64,000 nucleotides of DNA from Drosophila persimilis (Eukaryota; Arthropoda; Insecta; Diptera; Drosophilidae): NCBI RefSeq assembly GCF_003286085.1, contig NW_020825322.1, forward strand, positions 620,001 through 684,000, given 5' to 3'. The notes beneath the pieces are model-generated. The model had not been told where the DNA came from, ran no database searches, and saw nothing but the letters and a program-made list of their open reading frames with translations. Both the position numbers and the translations under genes were made by a program. Positions 1 through 12,271 of this stretch are shown piece after piece; positions within the stretch are counted from its first letter, which is position 1; each line of letters begins with the position of its first letter.

Positions 1-3000
1 CTAACTATGGTACACTTTTATGGATGTATCCTATCGCAGTGGACTCTTTTCGAGAAAAAGTACATCAGAATACCTTATCTATTGAAGGCTTATATGTAGA
101 TTGTAGCCCCCAGCCAGTAGTCTGAGTGCTCTCGAACCAGGCCCAACACTCGTCGAATCTCTCAGTTATTGATAATTGACGTCTCACCGAAAGTCCGAGG
201 AGTACGAGGAGTATTTACAAGACTGGAGCCAGCGCACAGAGTCGCGTCAAAAGAGTTGTGAAAGAGGTTTCCGAGCTGTGCATATCGTGACGTGTAATTG
301 ACAGGCAACACGCGCTGAGACACCGTCATCGCGAGGCCTGTCATCGCCTCGAACAGCAAACAAATTTAGATACTCGTATCCCAAATAGACACAGATGCAG
401 ACGCTGACGCCGACACTGACATGAACACGGGACAAGTATTGCCCCCTGAAAGCAGGCTGATCTCACTCAAGTGGATTGGTCTGAGGCATGCCACCGTTTT
501 CTTGTGTCTTGATCTCGATATCTTGAAAATACTTTTTCTTTAATCATCTTTGAGCAATTTGTGAATTTTCACTGAATCATTCAACTATGATTTTAGCTCT
601 GAATATTCTCCGATCTATGTTCTCTGTTCTCTCCACTGCTGATATCATTTTCCTATTCTTTCCACCTTTTGGGATATTATTTTATGATCTATCCAAGATC
701 CTCCTCTGTGGTTTTCCTCTGTGATAATTTTGTAAAGGTTCTCTGATCGATTTCTTCCCACACTCTGTATCGAAACACTGGGCAAGCGTATAAATGATTT
801 GCCATGCTTTGTTAGCTTTCCACTTTGCGATCGGTTCTGGTCTGTGTTCGGGGCCTATGCAAAGCTGGTCTGGTCGGGTCGTAGCGCCGTCTAGCTGGAG
901 TCGCATGCACACGCCCATCGAAATGATCGGCTGGGAATGGGATGCTGCTCAATGAAACCGCCAGAGCACTTGTTCCACGAAGCTGAGGCACACCTCAATT
1001 AAAACGACAACCTGCTGCGTTGCTCTGAATTCAGAATCCTGTAAATTGGCGGAAGCCAGGGGAACGAAGGCGATTCAGAATGGGAATCGAACGGATCTCT
1101 CTCCCTTTCTCTGTTTCTCTGCGAGCGGGGTGTGGCCGGTGTTTGACCCAAATGTTTAGTGCATAATTGTTCACGCCTTGGCCGTCTTGGTCGCCTAATA
1201 GAAGCGCTTTGATCATGCGGCCAAGATCCGGCTGGATGGGCAGACAAAGAGCCAATCATTAATTACAACCTACGTCCTGCCGTAGATCCTGCCTACGATC
1301 CTGCCGAATCTTATGCAAAGCGCCGCTAAATGTTGAAGCGTGTGCCGGCCCCCGATCGGTCTCGAGATCGAGATCGATTTGGGACTGCAATAGAAATCGA
1401 AATTTGAACAGGTACAAGGAGTACAGGGAGTAGGGATAGATGCGAGATACAATATAGGTAAAATCCAGCTGTGCACTGGGCTCGGTGATCGCCCGCTGTT
1501 TGTCGTAATTGCAGCTACAAGATACAGTATCTTGGAGATATCAATTGGCTGGCGAAAAAATTTAACAGGAAAAACATGGCCTGAGCGATCTAATTTTGCG
1601 ATTAGTGGAGGGTTTTGTCACCAGCATCGTCCGATTAGATAGTCCGGCATCAGCAGGGATAGGACATATGTATCTGTATATCTGTGTTTCTCTTAAGCGA
1701 TGTATCCTTATAAATGTATGTATGTATACACGATCTATCAGTCGGCTCGGTGCAAAGAAATGACTTTTTTCCATATATTTATATTTCAGTCTTGGTATCT
1801 TTATATGATTCTTTCCTATAGTGTGTATCTGCTGATCTGTGTATCTTTTTGCATCGTAGTACACGTGCATCCTTCCATGAGAAATGCTCTTTTTGGGGTG
1901 TTAAAGAGTAAACGCCCTACTTTTCCGTATATATTTTTTTTCCTTTATTTTACGGGTTCCTTTTGGCCTCTTTCATGTTTCCTGTGGCATGGTGGGTGTG
2001 GCATGCGGTCCATGGAAATTCGGTTGCATAAATGTGTAGAATATAGGGAACAGAATCTCACTGCTGCCGAATGCCGCCTATTCATATGACTTTTGATGCT
2101 GTCAACGCGCTCCAGCCACATGGACCGCCGACAGCTCTCGGCTCTCGGCCCTCGGCCCTCGGCTTTGAGATCCGTTCAGCATAGCTCTCTGCTCTTTGGC
2201 GGATCTCTGTTCTACTCTTTGCACTGTTCTATTCTGGACTATGCTGTACTGTGGACATGGCCTGAATGCTCTCTTTGGTGTTGCAGTTGAATGTGGGCCG
2301 TTGCCATCGGAACAATGGCCTGGACAATGGTGACAATTTCACGTCTTAATGCACATCAATGTGCATTAAAAATCGGAATCGGCCGCCTTCCTTTGACCAT
2401 GTCCTGCCAGCCATTCTGGCGGTGGTTTGCTTTTGGAGTTCCCCGTTTTGTTTTCGCAAAGCGCATTTGGGCCATCTTTGGTTTTGCTTTTTGATAAATC
2501 GATTATCGCATCGTAGGAGGCAGTCACAAAAACAAAGCCATCCGCAAAAAGAAGGAGACGCCGCTCAACCATCAAAGACCTTTGGCTGGAATGGCCAACG
2601 TCATCGGTATCATCATCATCACGACCATTATCCTCATTTCTTTGTGGTCGCTGAATGGAGACAGAGACGAATACGTAGACTTAGAGGATCTAGATCATCA
2701 TCACCGATCGATCGATGCGGTGCGGTGCTGTACGATCGGTACGACCCGTTCGATCGTCATGCGCTGCCTGCCGCCGTCTTGTGGTTGACATTTTCTCGGT
2801 TACGGTCGGTGACTCTGCTTTGATGATGTCGATGATGCCACGACACTAGACTGAACCTCAACCTCAACCTCAACTCTGACCCTTAGTCTGCGTTATTGTT
2901 TTGTGGTTTCGCTGCTTTGCCTCTGGCCCTCAATCTGATTTACCCGATGCGATTTTTTAGTTAATCTCGTCTTTTGTTTTTGTTGCGATTTTGTCAGTGA

Positions 3001-6000
3001 TTTGTTTTGGAAAGTTCCCAGGTTCAAGGGTCAGTCAGGTGGAAGCCAAAGAAGATAAGAAAAATGTACCAGGGGAAGAATTGAAGCACTGGGAAAATCA
3101 TCCATTTCCATCTCTCCATCAAAAGTCCCTTTCTATATCTATGTTTATCCAGATTTATTTCTTCGTCTTAGAGTATCTTTTTATCAGAGTTTCACTCGAT
3201 AGACTATAGCAGAAGATTATAACAACTCTAATCGAACTATTTATAAGAAAGCTATAAATGGAAATAGTCCAGCTTTTCTTGATGATAGTTGAACTATATA
3301 TTTGGTAATAGCTTATTAAATCCAATGAAAGAATAATTTTAATTGGTTTTTCTAGAAAATATCGGGATAATGTATGCGTGTCTTAATCTAGGGATGTCCT
3401 CTCAAGCAGAGGTGTGTTCTGTCTCTTCCAAAAAGATAAATAAACATATTTAAATATCAGCTCTGGGATTAGCTAATGTCAGGCCCTGCCCTCAACTCAA
3501 TGATCATCATGTTTATGTCCGACTTAACTATACTCTCATTCTCTTGCTCTCCCTCGCTCTCTCGTAGCACCATATATTTTTCTGGGAGATTGAAAGGCCA
3601 TGAATATATAGTCGCGCCCTTAACAACAAACACGTGTTCAATCGCTTTTCGTTGGTCGCACACGGTTCCGGTTTTTCACGCCATTTCACTTGTTCGTTTC
3701 GCAAATTTCCAACCGCCGCATGAAACAGGACAAAGGTGTGTAGAGGAAAACCCCGAAAGTTTCCCAAAAGGGAAATGGAACGCATTGGGACAGGTAGGAG
3801 ATTTGCCACGCCCAGCGGTGTCGGTGACACCTCTGCATAGGATACGCTCGTTTCGCGACCCTGTGACGAATTCTCAATGCTAATGTCCTGCCAAAGGGAA
3901 CGGGAACTCGGGACCCTACTGAGGATTAGCGTGTAATGCGTGGTGTCTTTTCAGATATGGCTCACTCCGGGAGCCTGTGACTCCTTTTGATAGCGCAGAA
4001 CTTGTGTCGGGGCTCCAAGCATATAAGAGCCATCTCCGAGCTCCTTTTTAGGCCATGGGCATCAATGGACAATTACTGTGAGTGTGTATGTGTGTGTGTC
4101 AGCGTGTATCTATGAGCGAGTGTAAAGTGAAACGCGCACTTCGTGAATGTCGTGAAATCAGGAGCGAAATAAAAGAAGAAATCACTTTTTATCCAAGACA
4201 ATGGATGCCATAGGATATTCCAGTGAAGTCTTTTGAATGGATCTCGATATCGGCATCAGCATCGCCATTGTCTCTCTCACTCCGATCTGGCTTTTGCTTG
4301 CTCTAAAAACTCTCTGACATTGATTGCCTCTGATAGTTTATTGGGCCTAGGACGAAGAGAACATAGGACCCAGAACCTGTATACGGACTCAGGCACGGAC
4401 GCGGACACGGACACGTGTGCACTCCGATAGAACTGCGTTCTCCTTATTGTGAATGCCTGCCCTTTGTTGATTCTGCGGTTAGTTTTTCCAGAGTTCCCAT
4501 CATGTCAACAATCGAGTCAAAGTTGAGAATCCATTCCCATTCCCATTCCCCTTCCAAATGGCTATCCCGATTCCAATCCCAATCCCAATTCTATCCATCC
4601 CCTGCCCGATATATGGATGAATGTAAAGTCATTTAACTACCGGCGGCAGTTCACACTGTGCTAAATGTAGCGTGTGTTTTGGACAATCACTGCCGATCGA
4701 TCGTTGTGGATCGCTACAGAAATATATTTGGGCCAAATGTGAAATGCTACAGATAGCAATAGATAGTTGAACAAGATTGCAGAGCGAGGGTGCATCAGCA
4801 TAGCCTCGTTACAAGCTGATTCCAGCGATCCCATCCGATCCGATCCTCTCCCGGGGATTCGTGTGTCGTTCTGTTAGCTAATCGCCGAGATACATGTGGA
4901 GATGACAGGCATAAACAAATAAGTTGTTCGACCATCAGGGAACTGGGGAACTATCCCTCATGTTGAGCTCTTGTTGCAAGTGATCCTCAGGTGAGGATCA
5001 TAGATCATACATAGGTTTTGGAGCTTCAAATTTGAATTGTGTAAACTATTAATAGAGTTGTAAGTAAAATAACTCTCTTTTATCTTTTATCATCAAGGTG
5101 AAATTATGAATGTAGCTTCAAGTGATCATTTATTGCCTATTTCTTAGCCTCTTTCTGTGAATGACAATGAGAAGATGAAATAAGATCGAGCTCACATCAA
5201 GCTACTATCAGTTACTGTTTTATCGAGTTAGGGTTGAGGTTTGTTAAGCATATCATAATGTTAAGATATCAGTAATCTGAAGGACTTTTGTTTTCGTTTT
5301 TGATTATTGATCTCAAAGGGACTCCCTAAGGTCTTAAAAATTCGATCTCTGATCTATGCGATCTGCTCCATTCCCTTGTAAATATATTGTCATCGTTAAA
5401 CGATTCTTCTGGTTCACCTTCCTGGTATCCCAAGTAGATGTCCCTTCGACGAATCGCTTGGACAACAACTCAATTGGTGAATCGATGGCCAGTCAGAGCC
5501 CAGGGCCCAGAGTCCAGACAGACATTGGATCCCTGTACTGGTAGCCCTCTCTGTGTCGCCTCATTAACAAGCTACCAAGAAGTAATGGGCAGGGACTGAC
5601 AAGAACTACAACTACTTGTAGAAGTACAACTTCCAGTGCCACTTGACGCCCCGGTTAAGTGCGAAATTTGACAAAAAGTCAGAGTTCGAGCGTCGGTCGC
5701 ACGTTCTATGTACCATAGATGATCGATGGTTGGACGGATGGTTCGATAGATAGAGATGGAAATGGAAATGCCCTCGCAGTTAGAGTGCAACATGGGCTCT
5801 CGTATTTTGACACATGGGTCATAAATCTTGGCCAGCGATGCGCGGCTGGGACGCCGTCATAAAGTCACATAACTCAAATGGTTTGGTTCTATGAGTACGA
5901 GTACGAGTACGCGTACGAGAACCTGGAGGAATGCAACTACAAGTTGAGGGACACTCTTACAAGTGTCCTCGTAGTCGCGAGGGAGTGGGAGGGAGTGTCC

Positions 6001-8256
6001 TTGCTCGTTTCCTTTGAATTGCGACATGATAGAATAACATTTGGCTCGTATTTCCGAATACGAAGGCGCGCAGCATCTACAAAAATAAATAAACGAAAGC
6101 AAAAGGATCGCCGAGGACACTTTAAGGACTCTCGGTCGGTGTCTCTGTCCCGAAAGATGCAAAACAAATACGCACTTCCTGCGGACATGTCTCTCTCTCT
6201 CTAAAGTGGCGCACAAAAGAAGTTACTACTTCCTGGCTCTTGGCCCTCGGGCCCTCGGGGTCGGCCCCGGGGTCTCGGGCTCTGGTTCCATTAAACTCTG
6301 AAACTCAATTTATTGCAATTGCCCGAAGATCAGTTCAGTGCTCTTTCTGATCTCTCTGTCATTTGAGAGAAGTGGAGGTGGAGGATATATGTACCTAGTC
6401 CCTGTTCGGGTGTCCGATCTCTCTGTGTATCCCCCGGAATAAGGACATTCGCTTGAAGTCTTAGCTAAGATTGCATAAAACTCGCAGCCTAGCAGGCTAG
6501 CCTATTAGAGGACATTGGCTTAGCTCCGTATTTTGACACCTACTGTCCAGTCCGTCCGCCTGTCCAGGGGATTGCATATCCCATATACAATATGTATGTA
6601 TATCCCAGCAGGTCCTGCTTCTTGGCTAAGCTTCTTTTGATATCCGGTAACAATGAGACACGAGACGAGATCAGCCATCAGCCATCAGCCTCGACGACGA
6701 GAGACGAGAACGAGAGTTTCACTCTCATTCAGGGTTTCTTTCATTGCGTTTCCTGGTTTTATCTTAAGCTGACATACAATCACATTTCGCATTGTGCCCT
6801 GGTCCTCTGGTCCTGGTCCTTCGAGTTCCTCCTACCTAATAGAAGTAAGAAGTCCTCCTTTGGTTTCCTCTCCTTTTTTTTTAGGGAAAAATATTGGAAT
6901 TTTCGGGCAAGACGATATGCTTCCTGTCATCATCATCATCCACACGATCAGCGCATTCACTTCCTTATGGAGCGGACCGCTTCGTTCTGGGGCGGGTCAG
7001 CGATCCTACCCTACAGTGATCCTATAGTGAGGATCCCCTTGCACGTGTCCGGCCGAACAGAATTTGCATAATGCTTGCAGTGGGCGTGTCCCATTTACAT
7101 GGGCTATAGATCACATTCCTGCATATCATCATCCAAATCATCATAGTCGCGCGAGTCCTGCGTCTTGGCACACGCCCAATGGTGCGACGAAACGAGGCGT
7201 TTTTAGTCCTTCGTCTTTCGTCTCTGGGGGTGCGCACTGCGCATTCACCTCACCCTCGAGAGGGGTAGGAACATGGACCTAGGTACAGGGGCAACTTTCA
7301 AGCGGAAGTGCATTTTATGGCTCGTGATTACGTCCAGCTTGAAAGCTGGCAAACGCCAGCCGGGGTGCGCCAGCCACGTGGGCCGTGGCCGTGGCCGCGA
7401 TCCTTACTCCTGCTGCAAGTCCTATTCCCATTCCCCGTGGTCTGCTTCAACCTCTCAGGCGTGACTGTCTATTTCCGCTCTCGGGGCAATTTATGTGGCA
7501 TTAACAATGCCCAACCGAAAATTGAAACTCGTTAAAAATTATATTTCCACAAATATTCGCTGTTGTTTCCGGTAACGGTCTTGTTTCCATGGCTAGCCAG
7601 CTCCAGTGAGTCATGGCTATATGCATAGTACATTCATATGCGAGTATTTAAAACTAGTCTAGCTTAGAATATCAAGTTATTTTAAGTATCACTGTTCATA
7701 GACTCCTACAGATTCTTTTGGTACTTATTGAGTATTTCATATAAAATATGAATATCCACTCGATGTACCCAGACTGTCATTAATAATATGCACATATCTA
7801 TACAGATAAGATACTGTGTAACTTTGCTGATGCCACGATCTCAATCAGAAACGCCGCGGCCACTTGACTTCTGTTGTACTTCAGTAGTACTGGAGATCTT
7901 TGTGATCTCATCTGGAACATAAGAGAATGGATAGGATATACATCTAACTATGGTCGAAACGGTCTTTAGAGCTCAGTCTGTTTTATCCTTCGTAAAGGAT
8001 TGTGGTGTGGGGGATCTGTATAGCTCTATATTTAGTATACCAACTGATCGTTAAGAGTCATTCATTCAATTTTTCAGATAGAACTTTAATAACTGATGGA
8101 AGTCTGCTCCTTTTTGGCGACGATGAGTGAAAGTATTCTCTTATGCTTTTGGAAGATTATACGATCTGTTGCTGTGAACAACTGCTGAAATATTGTAAAT
8201 GGTTTTCAATAAAAAGATTTGCCTTTGAATTATGTTTTGAGATTGTTTGTTTTGTT
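1..8256. other. Intergenic 3' flank of lethal of scute
   Basis: I see no supportable gene. Open frames here are short or are driven by simple repeats. Visible content: a CTCAAC repeat (2854-2874), a CAGGTAG site (about 3790), a 20-bp near-palindrome centred on an E-box (4981-5000), GTACGA repeats (about 5891-5918, containing two overlapping TACGAGTA), and AT-rich islands at about 3.2-3.5, 5.0-5.4 and 7.6-8.25 kb. In D. melanogaster the next genes on this side are pepsinogen-like and asense; neither is reached here. Enhancers for lethal of scute may lie in this stretch, but I cannot place them from sequence alone. Confidence 0.7.
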
Positions 8257-8583
8257 TTTATTATTGAATATCAATAATTGGTTCTTATGAATAGTTTAGT
8301 GTCTTCCATGCTTATAACAGAACTTAGAACTATCAAAAAAATAAGGTTTTATATCATTGTCTTCCATGCTTAATGCTAGTTTCCAAAAAAAATTTTGGTG
8401 GGTCGGGTCTTACGAACTAGAGATGTAGAATCTGGGACTTGGTTTCTTCGTTTTTCACTCACTAAGGCAACATTTTCGATATTTACAGTTTGTACAATGT
8501 GGGGATTGGGTATTTTTGGCTTGCTCTCTGGGATTGCTGGGATCGCTGGGATCTCCGGCTCTTTTTCTCGTACTCGGGCACTC
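8257..8583 (-). other. l(1)sc: lethal of scute 3'UTR (inferred)
   Basis: This is the sequence after the stop codon on the minus strand, ending at an AATAAA signal (TTTATT on the plus strand at 8257-8262), which gives a 3'UTR of about 330 nt. It holds two proneural-box-like motifs (8356-8368 and 8298-8310) and a short GGGATYGCT-type repeat near 8529-8560. The signal position is seen directly; use of that signal is inferred. Confidence 0.6.
8298..8368 (-). promoter_or_regulatory. Two proneural-box-like 3'UTR motifs
   Basis: On the minus strand, 8356-8368 reads CATGGAAGACAAT, 12 of 13 matches to the proneural box AATGGAAGACAAT. Positions 8298-8310 read CATGGAAGACACT, a second and weaker copy. 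Both copies share the adjoining TAAGCATGGAAGACA, so the second looks like a local duplication. The proneural box was described in the 3'UTRs of ac, l(1)sc and ato as complementary to the GY box (GTCTTCC) of Brd and E(spl) transcripts. Confidence 0.75.
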
Positions 8584-9378
8584 TCACTGCTCCTGCCACG
8601 AGGAGATGTAGTCGAGGAGCTCCTCGTCGTCGGGCTGCTCGTCGCTGAAGCTGTCGAAGGACTCGAATTTGAGTTGATGCTGGTGCTGGTGTTGGTGGTG
8701 CTGCTGGTGATCGTGCTCGTGGTGATCGGGCATCTCCTGCTTCACGTAGCTGGCCGATACATCGGAGGCGTCGCTGTACGAGGGAGTGGGCGATGCCGAG
8801 TGGTACGAGTGGGACTGGGCGACAACGAACTGCGATTGGGGGCTGTCCAGGCTGCTGTAGTTGTCGTTGTAGGTGCCATCGTTGCTGCTCTCGTCTCCGG
8901 AGCTGTAGATGGGACGGGGCTGGCCATCGCCGAGCATATCCTGCAGGCCGCGTATGTACTCCACGGCGATCTTCAGGGTGTCCACCTTCGATAGCTTCTT
9001 GCTGGCGCCGCGTCCCCCATTCGACAGGGCATTGATGACCGTCTGGGGCAGGTGCTGGCGGAGATTGACGAAGCCGTTGTTCACCTGCTTCACGCGGTTG
9101 CGCTCCCGGGCATTGCGGCGTGCCACCGATGGCATCTGCGGCTCTCCGTAGGGCATTGGGTTGTAGTTGTTGTACTTCTTCTTCGACAGCATGGGGCCGG
9201 CAGAGCTGCTTGTCTGCTGGTGCTGTTGCATGTTCTGGAGCTGGCTGTTGCCCAGAGGCATCTTGGGGGCAATCAGCTGTTGGTGCTGCTGCTGCTGCCC
9301 CTGCTGGTGGTGCATCAGTTGCATGATGTTACCGTTGGTCAGCTGATAGTGCTGGTAGCTGCTGCATACGCTCGTCAT
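8584..9378 (-). CDS. l(1)sc: Lethal of scute, proneural bHLH factor
   Basis: This single-exon gene encodes 264 residues. The protein is a nuclear transcription activator that binds E-boxes as a heterodimer with Daughterless and promotes neuroblast formation in the embryo (family knowledge). The basic region [14 protein letters not shown] is at residues 87-100. Helix 1 follows, then a short GGRGASKK loop, and helix 2 (KLSKVDTLKIAVEYIRGLQ) at about 128-146. The N-terminal half is Gln/His-rich and there is a His/Gln run near residues 220-240. The acidic tail DDEELLDYISSWQEQ ends the protein. The start was set at the ATG giving MTSVCSS, which matches the D. melanogaster start MTSICSS. The open frame continues 60 codons upstream, but without an ATG and as Pro/Leu low complexity from a GGCAGT repeat. 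Overall similarity to D. melanogaster L(1)sc (257 aa as I recall) is high, and scute and achaete are excluded by the SSWQEQ end and the VNLRQHLPQTV helix. Confidence 0.97.
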   Translation of the reverse strand: MTSVCSSYQHYQLTNGNIMQLMHHQQGQQQQHQQLIAPKMPLGNSQLQNMQQHQQTSSSAGPMLSKKKYNNYNPMPYGEPQMPSVARRNARERNRVKQVNNGFVNLRQHLPQTVINALSNGGRGASKKLSKVDTLKIAVEYIRGLQDMLGDGQPRPIYSSGDESSNDGTYNDNYSSLDSPQSQFVVAQSHSYHSASPTPSYSDASDVSASYVKQEMPDHHEHDHQQHHQHQHQHQLKFESFDSFSDEQPDDEELLDYISSWQEQ

Positions 9379-9424
9379 GGTAATCCGTTTGAGGAGTGGA
9401 GTTGCTCTAGCTTGCTGAGATGTT

Positions 9425-9456
9425 GACTGTGTGGAATCAGATTCCGCAATGATATA
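9425..9456 (-). promoter_or_regulatory. Candidate lethal of scute core promoter
   Basis: On the minus strand a TATATC (9456-9451) lies about 28 bp before CACAGTC, an initiator-like match whose A is at 9428. This would give a 5'UTR of about 50 nt. The motifs are seen directly; the assignment is inference. Confidence 0.35.
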
Positions 9457-9514
9457 CCTCGTCCTGCACGGGGCCCTTAAGTACTTGTTGACGCGGGGCC
9501 CAGGCAGAGCCAGA

Positions 9515-9545
9515 GGCAGTGGCAGTGGCAGCGGCAGCGGCAGAG
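9515..9545. repeat. GGCAGT/GGCAGC hexanucleotide repeat
   Basis: Five or so imperfect hexamer units lie just upstream of the lethal of scute promoter. On the minus strand the repeat keeps the gene's reading frame open and creates a false Pro/Leu-rich N-terminal extension. Confidence 0.85.
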
Positions 9546-9609
9546 ACGGAGGCAGCAACAGAGGGAAAGGCAGCGTCAGAGAGTGCTGTGCTGGTGGTGG
9601 TGGCTACGG

Positions 9610-9616
9610 CTACCTG
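9610..9616 (-). promoter_or_regulatory. Zelda (TAGteam) site upstream of lethal of scute
   Basis: CAGGTAG on the minus strand, about 180 bp before the inferred start of transcription. CAGGTAG is the optimal Zelda motif for early zygotic activation. All three proneural genes in the window have one near the promoter. Confidence 0.5.
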
Positions 9617-9783
9617 CCCTTCGTCTTGGTCTCTCCCTTAGGCCTGTGCGCACAAGTGAACGAGCGATCGGGGATCGAGAGGATCGTGTAGCGATCGGGG
9701 ATCGGGGAACCCAGGAGAGTCCGTCCTGCCTCGGTTCTTCTCGCTCGCTCATGCTCCTAGGGGTTGCTTATAGAGGGTGCAAA

Positions 9784-9815
9784 TCTCTCTCTCTCTCCCT
9801 CTCTCTCTTTCTCTC
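9784..9815. repeat. CT/GA dinucleotide run
   Basis: A nearly pure CT tract of about 32 bp with two interruptions, upstream of lethal of scute. It contains several GAGAG pentamers on the minus strand, the core that GAGA factor binds. Confidence 0.85.
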
Positions 9816-12237
9816 GCACACACCCTCTCCTACTTGATTTATTTCTCCCCCAGCGAGCGAGCGGAGTATTTTCTCATTCTACTTGTAGGACGACAACACA
9901 CTGTCTTGGTCTTTGTGCATGTATTTTCCTTTTCTTTTGCTTTTCTTTTGGGAAACTCTCTATCGAAATCGAGACTTAAGTCTGTGTGTTGTTCGCCTCG
10001 ATCCTTGTCAGGAGGATCCAGGATCCTTGGGCAACAGGAGAAAGAACCAAGGAGATGGAGAGAGACGACCGATCCGATGGAGGAGGTGGAGGAGTACAGC
10101 CAGAAAGAGGACTCGCTTTTCAATGCACTTCCACTTTTTTTTTTGTCGTTCCATCGTCCTCAATGTCGTTTGCATTGAAAGCAGAAATATTTTTGGGATC
10201 GTAGATGGAACAATATTCATTATGGAACTTGATGTTAAATGTGATCCATCATGTGAGAACGAAGAAAACGAAGCCGATACGGAAAAAAGAAACCAAATGA
10301 AATGAAGAGGAACACGGTGCACTTTCACTGCCTCGATCGCCCATCGCCCATCTCCCATCACCAAGTCCCTTTCTCCCTTTCTTCGCTCAGATATCAGTCA
10401 GATATACTTATGTACATATGTACGATATATATATATTTGTTGGCCTTGATTACGCTTCTGGCGTTCCTCTGGGATCGGAGAACTTATCCCCCTTCTTTTT
10501 CGTTGCCGCATTTGACACGTGCTTCCGATCAGAGCCGATATTACCATAAGCTCCATTCTCCAGGCCTCAAGAAACAGAACAACAGAACAACGATAATGTC
10601 GCAGACAAATCCCACAAGTGTGTGCCCCCTCATGCATATAAAAGACGCCAAGCAGATCCAACAACCCGATCGAATGGCCAGCTTTTGATACCCTTTCCAA
10701 ACGCAAAGACTGGAAAACGCATATCTTTCAAATTTTGTTGCATTAGCCAGAAAAATGCTGTCATTAATAAAGAAGGAGCTCGTCAAATAATGAAATATTA
10801 TTCACGTTTTTTCCGAAATGATCCAAGCTCTAAAAATACCTTATATAAATGGTTTTCGTGCCAATTTCTATACAGATATACCTAGTCTTGATCGAATATT
10901 CGATGCTGATCATGACACTTAAGAGTATGTTGGCAAAAGGAAAAAAAAAAAAAAACAAGTGGCGGGGGCTTTGTCACGAAGCTGCTTGACATTGATATTG
11001 ACAGCATTTGAGATCCCCTACATAAGTATATCTGTACCCTCCCTAATCCCACCCTTCGAAAACAACCTCAATGATGGGATACGGGTATATCCCATGGCTA
11101 TTTATATCGGCCGTAACAAGTGGACCTCAGTTCTCGGTCCGCAGTGCGCCGCACCACCCCCGCCATAAAGCCGCCAATAAATGTGTAAAAAACTGAAACA
11201 GAAACAGAAACCAACGCCAACTTTGTTGCAGATGAGGATGAGGCAGGCAGAAAATGCATGGCGAGGAACGAATACCGTTAGGGGGAATCGGGATCGGAGG
11301 GAATGGTGGGATGATGGGCTCGTTCTGGTAACGAGATTGCGGCTATAAACGAATAAAACCTTGATTAACATGGGCCCAAAGCAGCTGCCGGCAAAGGGAG
11401 TTGGTGGCCGACTCGGATTCGGAGTCACACCCATTTCAAGGTACGAGTAGAACCAACCTGGATAATCGAAAAACCACATTCCAAAACAGAACCACTTTCG
11501 TTATAATCGTTTTTTAAAAGCTGCCACTGTTGGAAGGGATTGATGATTGGTGTTTGATCCTAATGCATTTCTAATATACTGAATGAATCGAAAAATGTTT
11601 GCGTCATCACCTGTACGCCCCCCTTTCAGGATTCAACCCTTTTTCAATTTGTTCTATCCACACCCATACAAATCCGAACATAGCCGAGCCGATCCGAGCA
11701 GATCCGAAATGGAAATGAAAATTGTTTTGGTAGCATTTTAATTAGCCGCGGACTTCTTTTCGCTCTGGGGCGAGTGATTAATTAAACCGAATGAAATGTG
11801 AAAAAGTGTTGATCCTTTGTCTACCCAGGATCAGGTACTCAAATGATCAACAGGATCAACAGATCTCTAGGGTTGACAGGTTTGTCATTGTGAGAGTTGA
11901 AGCGCCCTCTGGCACGCATACCATTCTAATTGGATGTCAGCAGCGCCATCTGTCGCTCGCATTGCATTATTACAAGAATCCTGTTCTCATCAAGGGATGG
12001 GATGAAGTGGAATAATACTGCTCGTACCACAGTTCTATGAGCAACAGAATCACTTTAGCAGAAGATTTTCTGTTTTCAATCAATGGTATGTTCCTTCGGA
12101 AAAATCGTACTGAGTCTTCAGTTTGTATTTTTTCCCTTACAATTTGAAAACTTCTGAACCCAAAACGTGTGTGAAAGATATCCCTTTTGCTATTGCAACT
12201 TAACAAATATCGAATCCCTTTGTATCTTTTTGTCTTC

Positions 12238-12271
12238 GAAGCGAATTAACCCGTTCGCTTATGGGAAATTT
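12238..12271. repeat. Dispersed hairpin repeat, copy A
   Basis: AAGCGAA (12239-12245) and TTCGCTT (12254-12260) form a 7-bp stem around an 8-nt loop and are followed by GAAATTT. A second copy at 17296-17329 shares about 28 of 34 bases, with stem, loop length and flank all kept. Confidence 0.6.

Noticed and set aside
8395-8994. Long plus-strand frame across lethal of scute
   Set aside because: Antisense shadow of the coding sequence; Val/Leu-rich from CAN-rich codons on the other strand.
9379-9558. N-terminal extension of lethal of scute by 60 residues
   Set aside because: It starts at TTG and has no ATG. Its Pro/Leu text comes from a GGCAGT microsatellite and it overlaps the inferred promoter.
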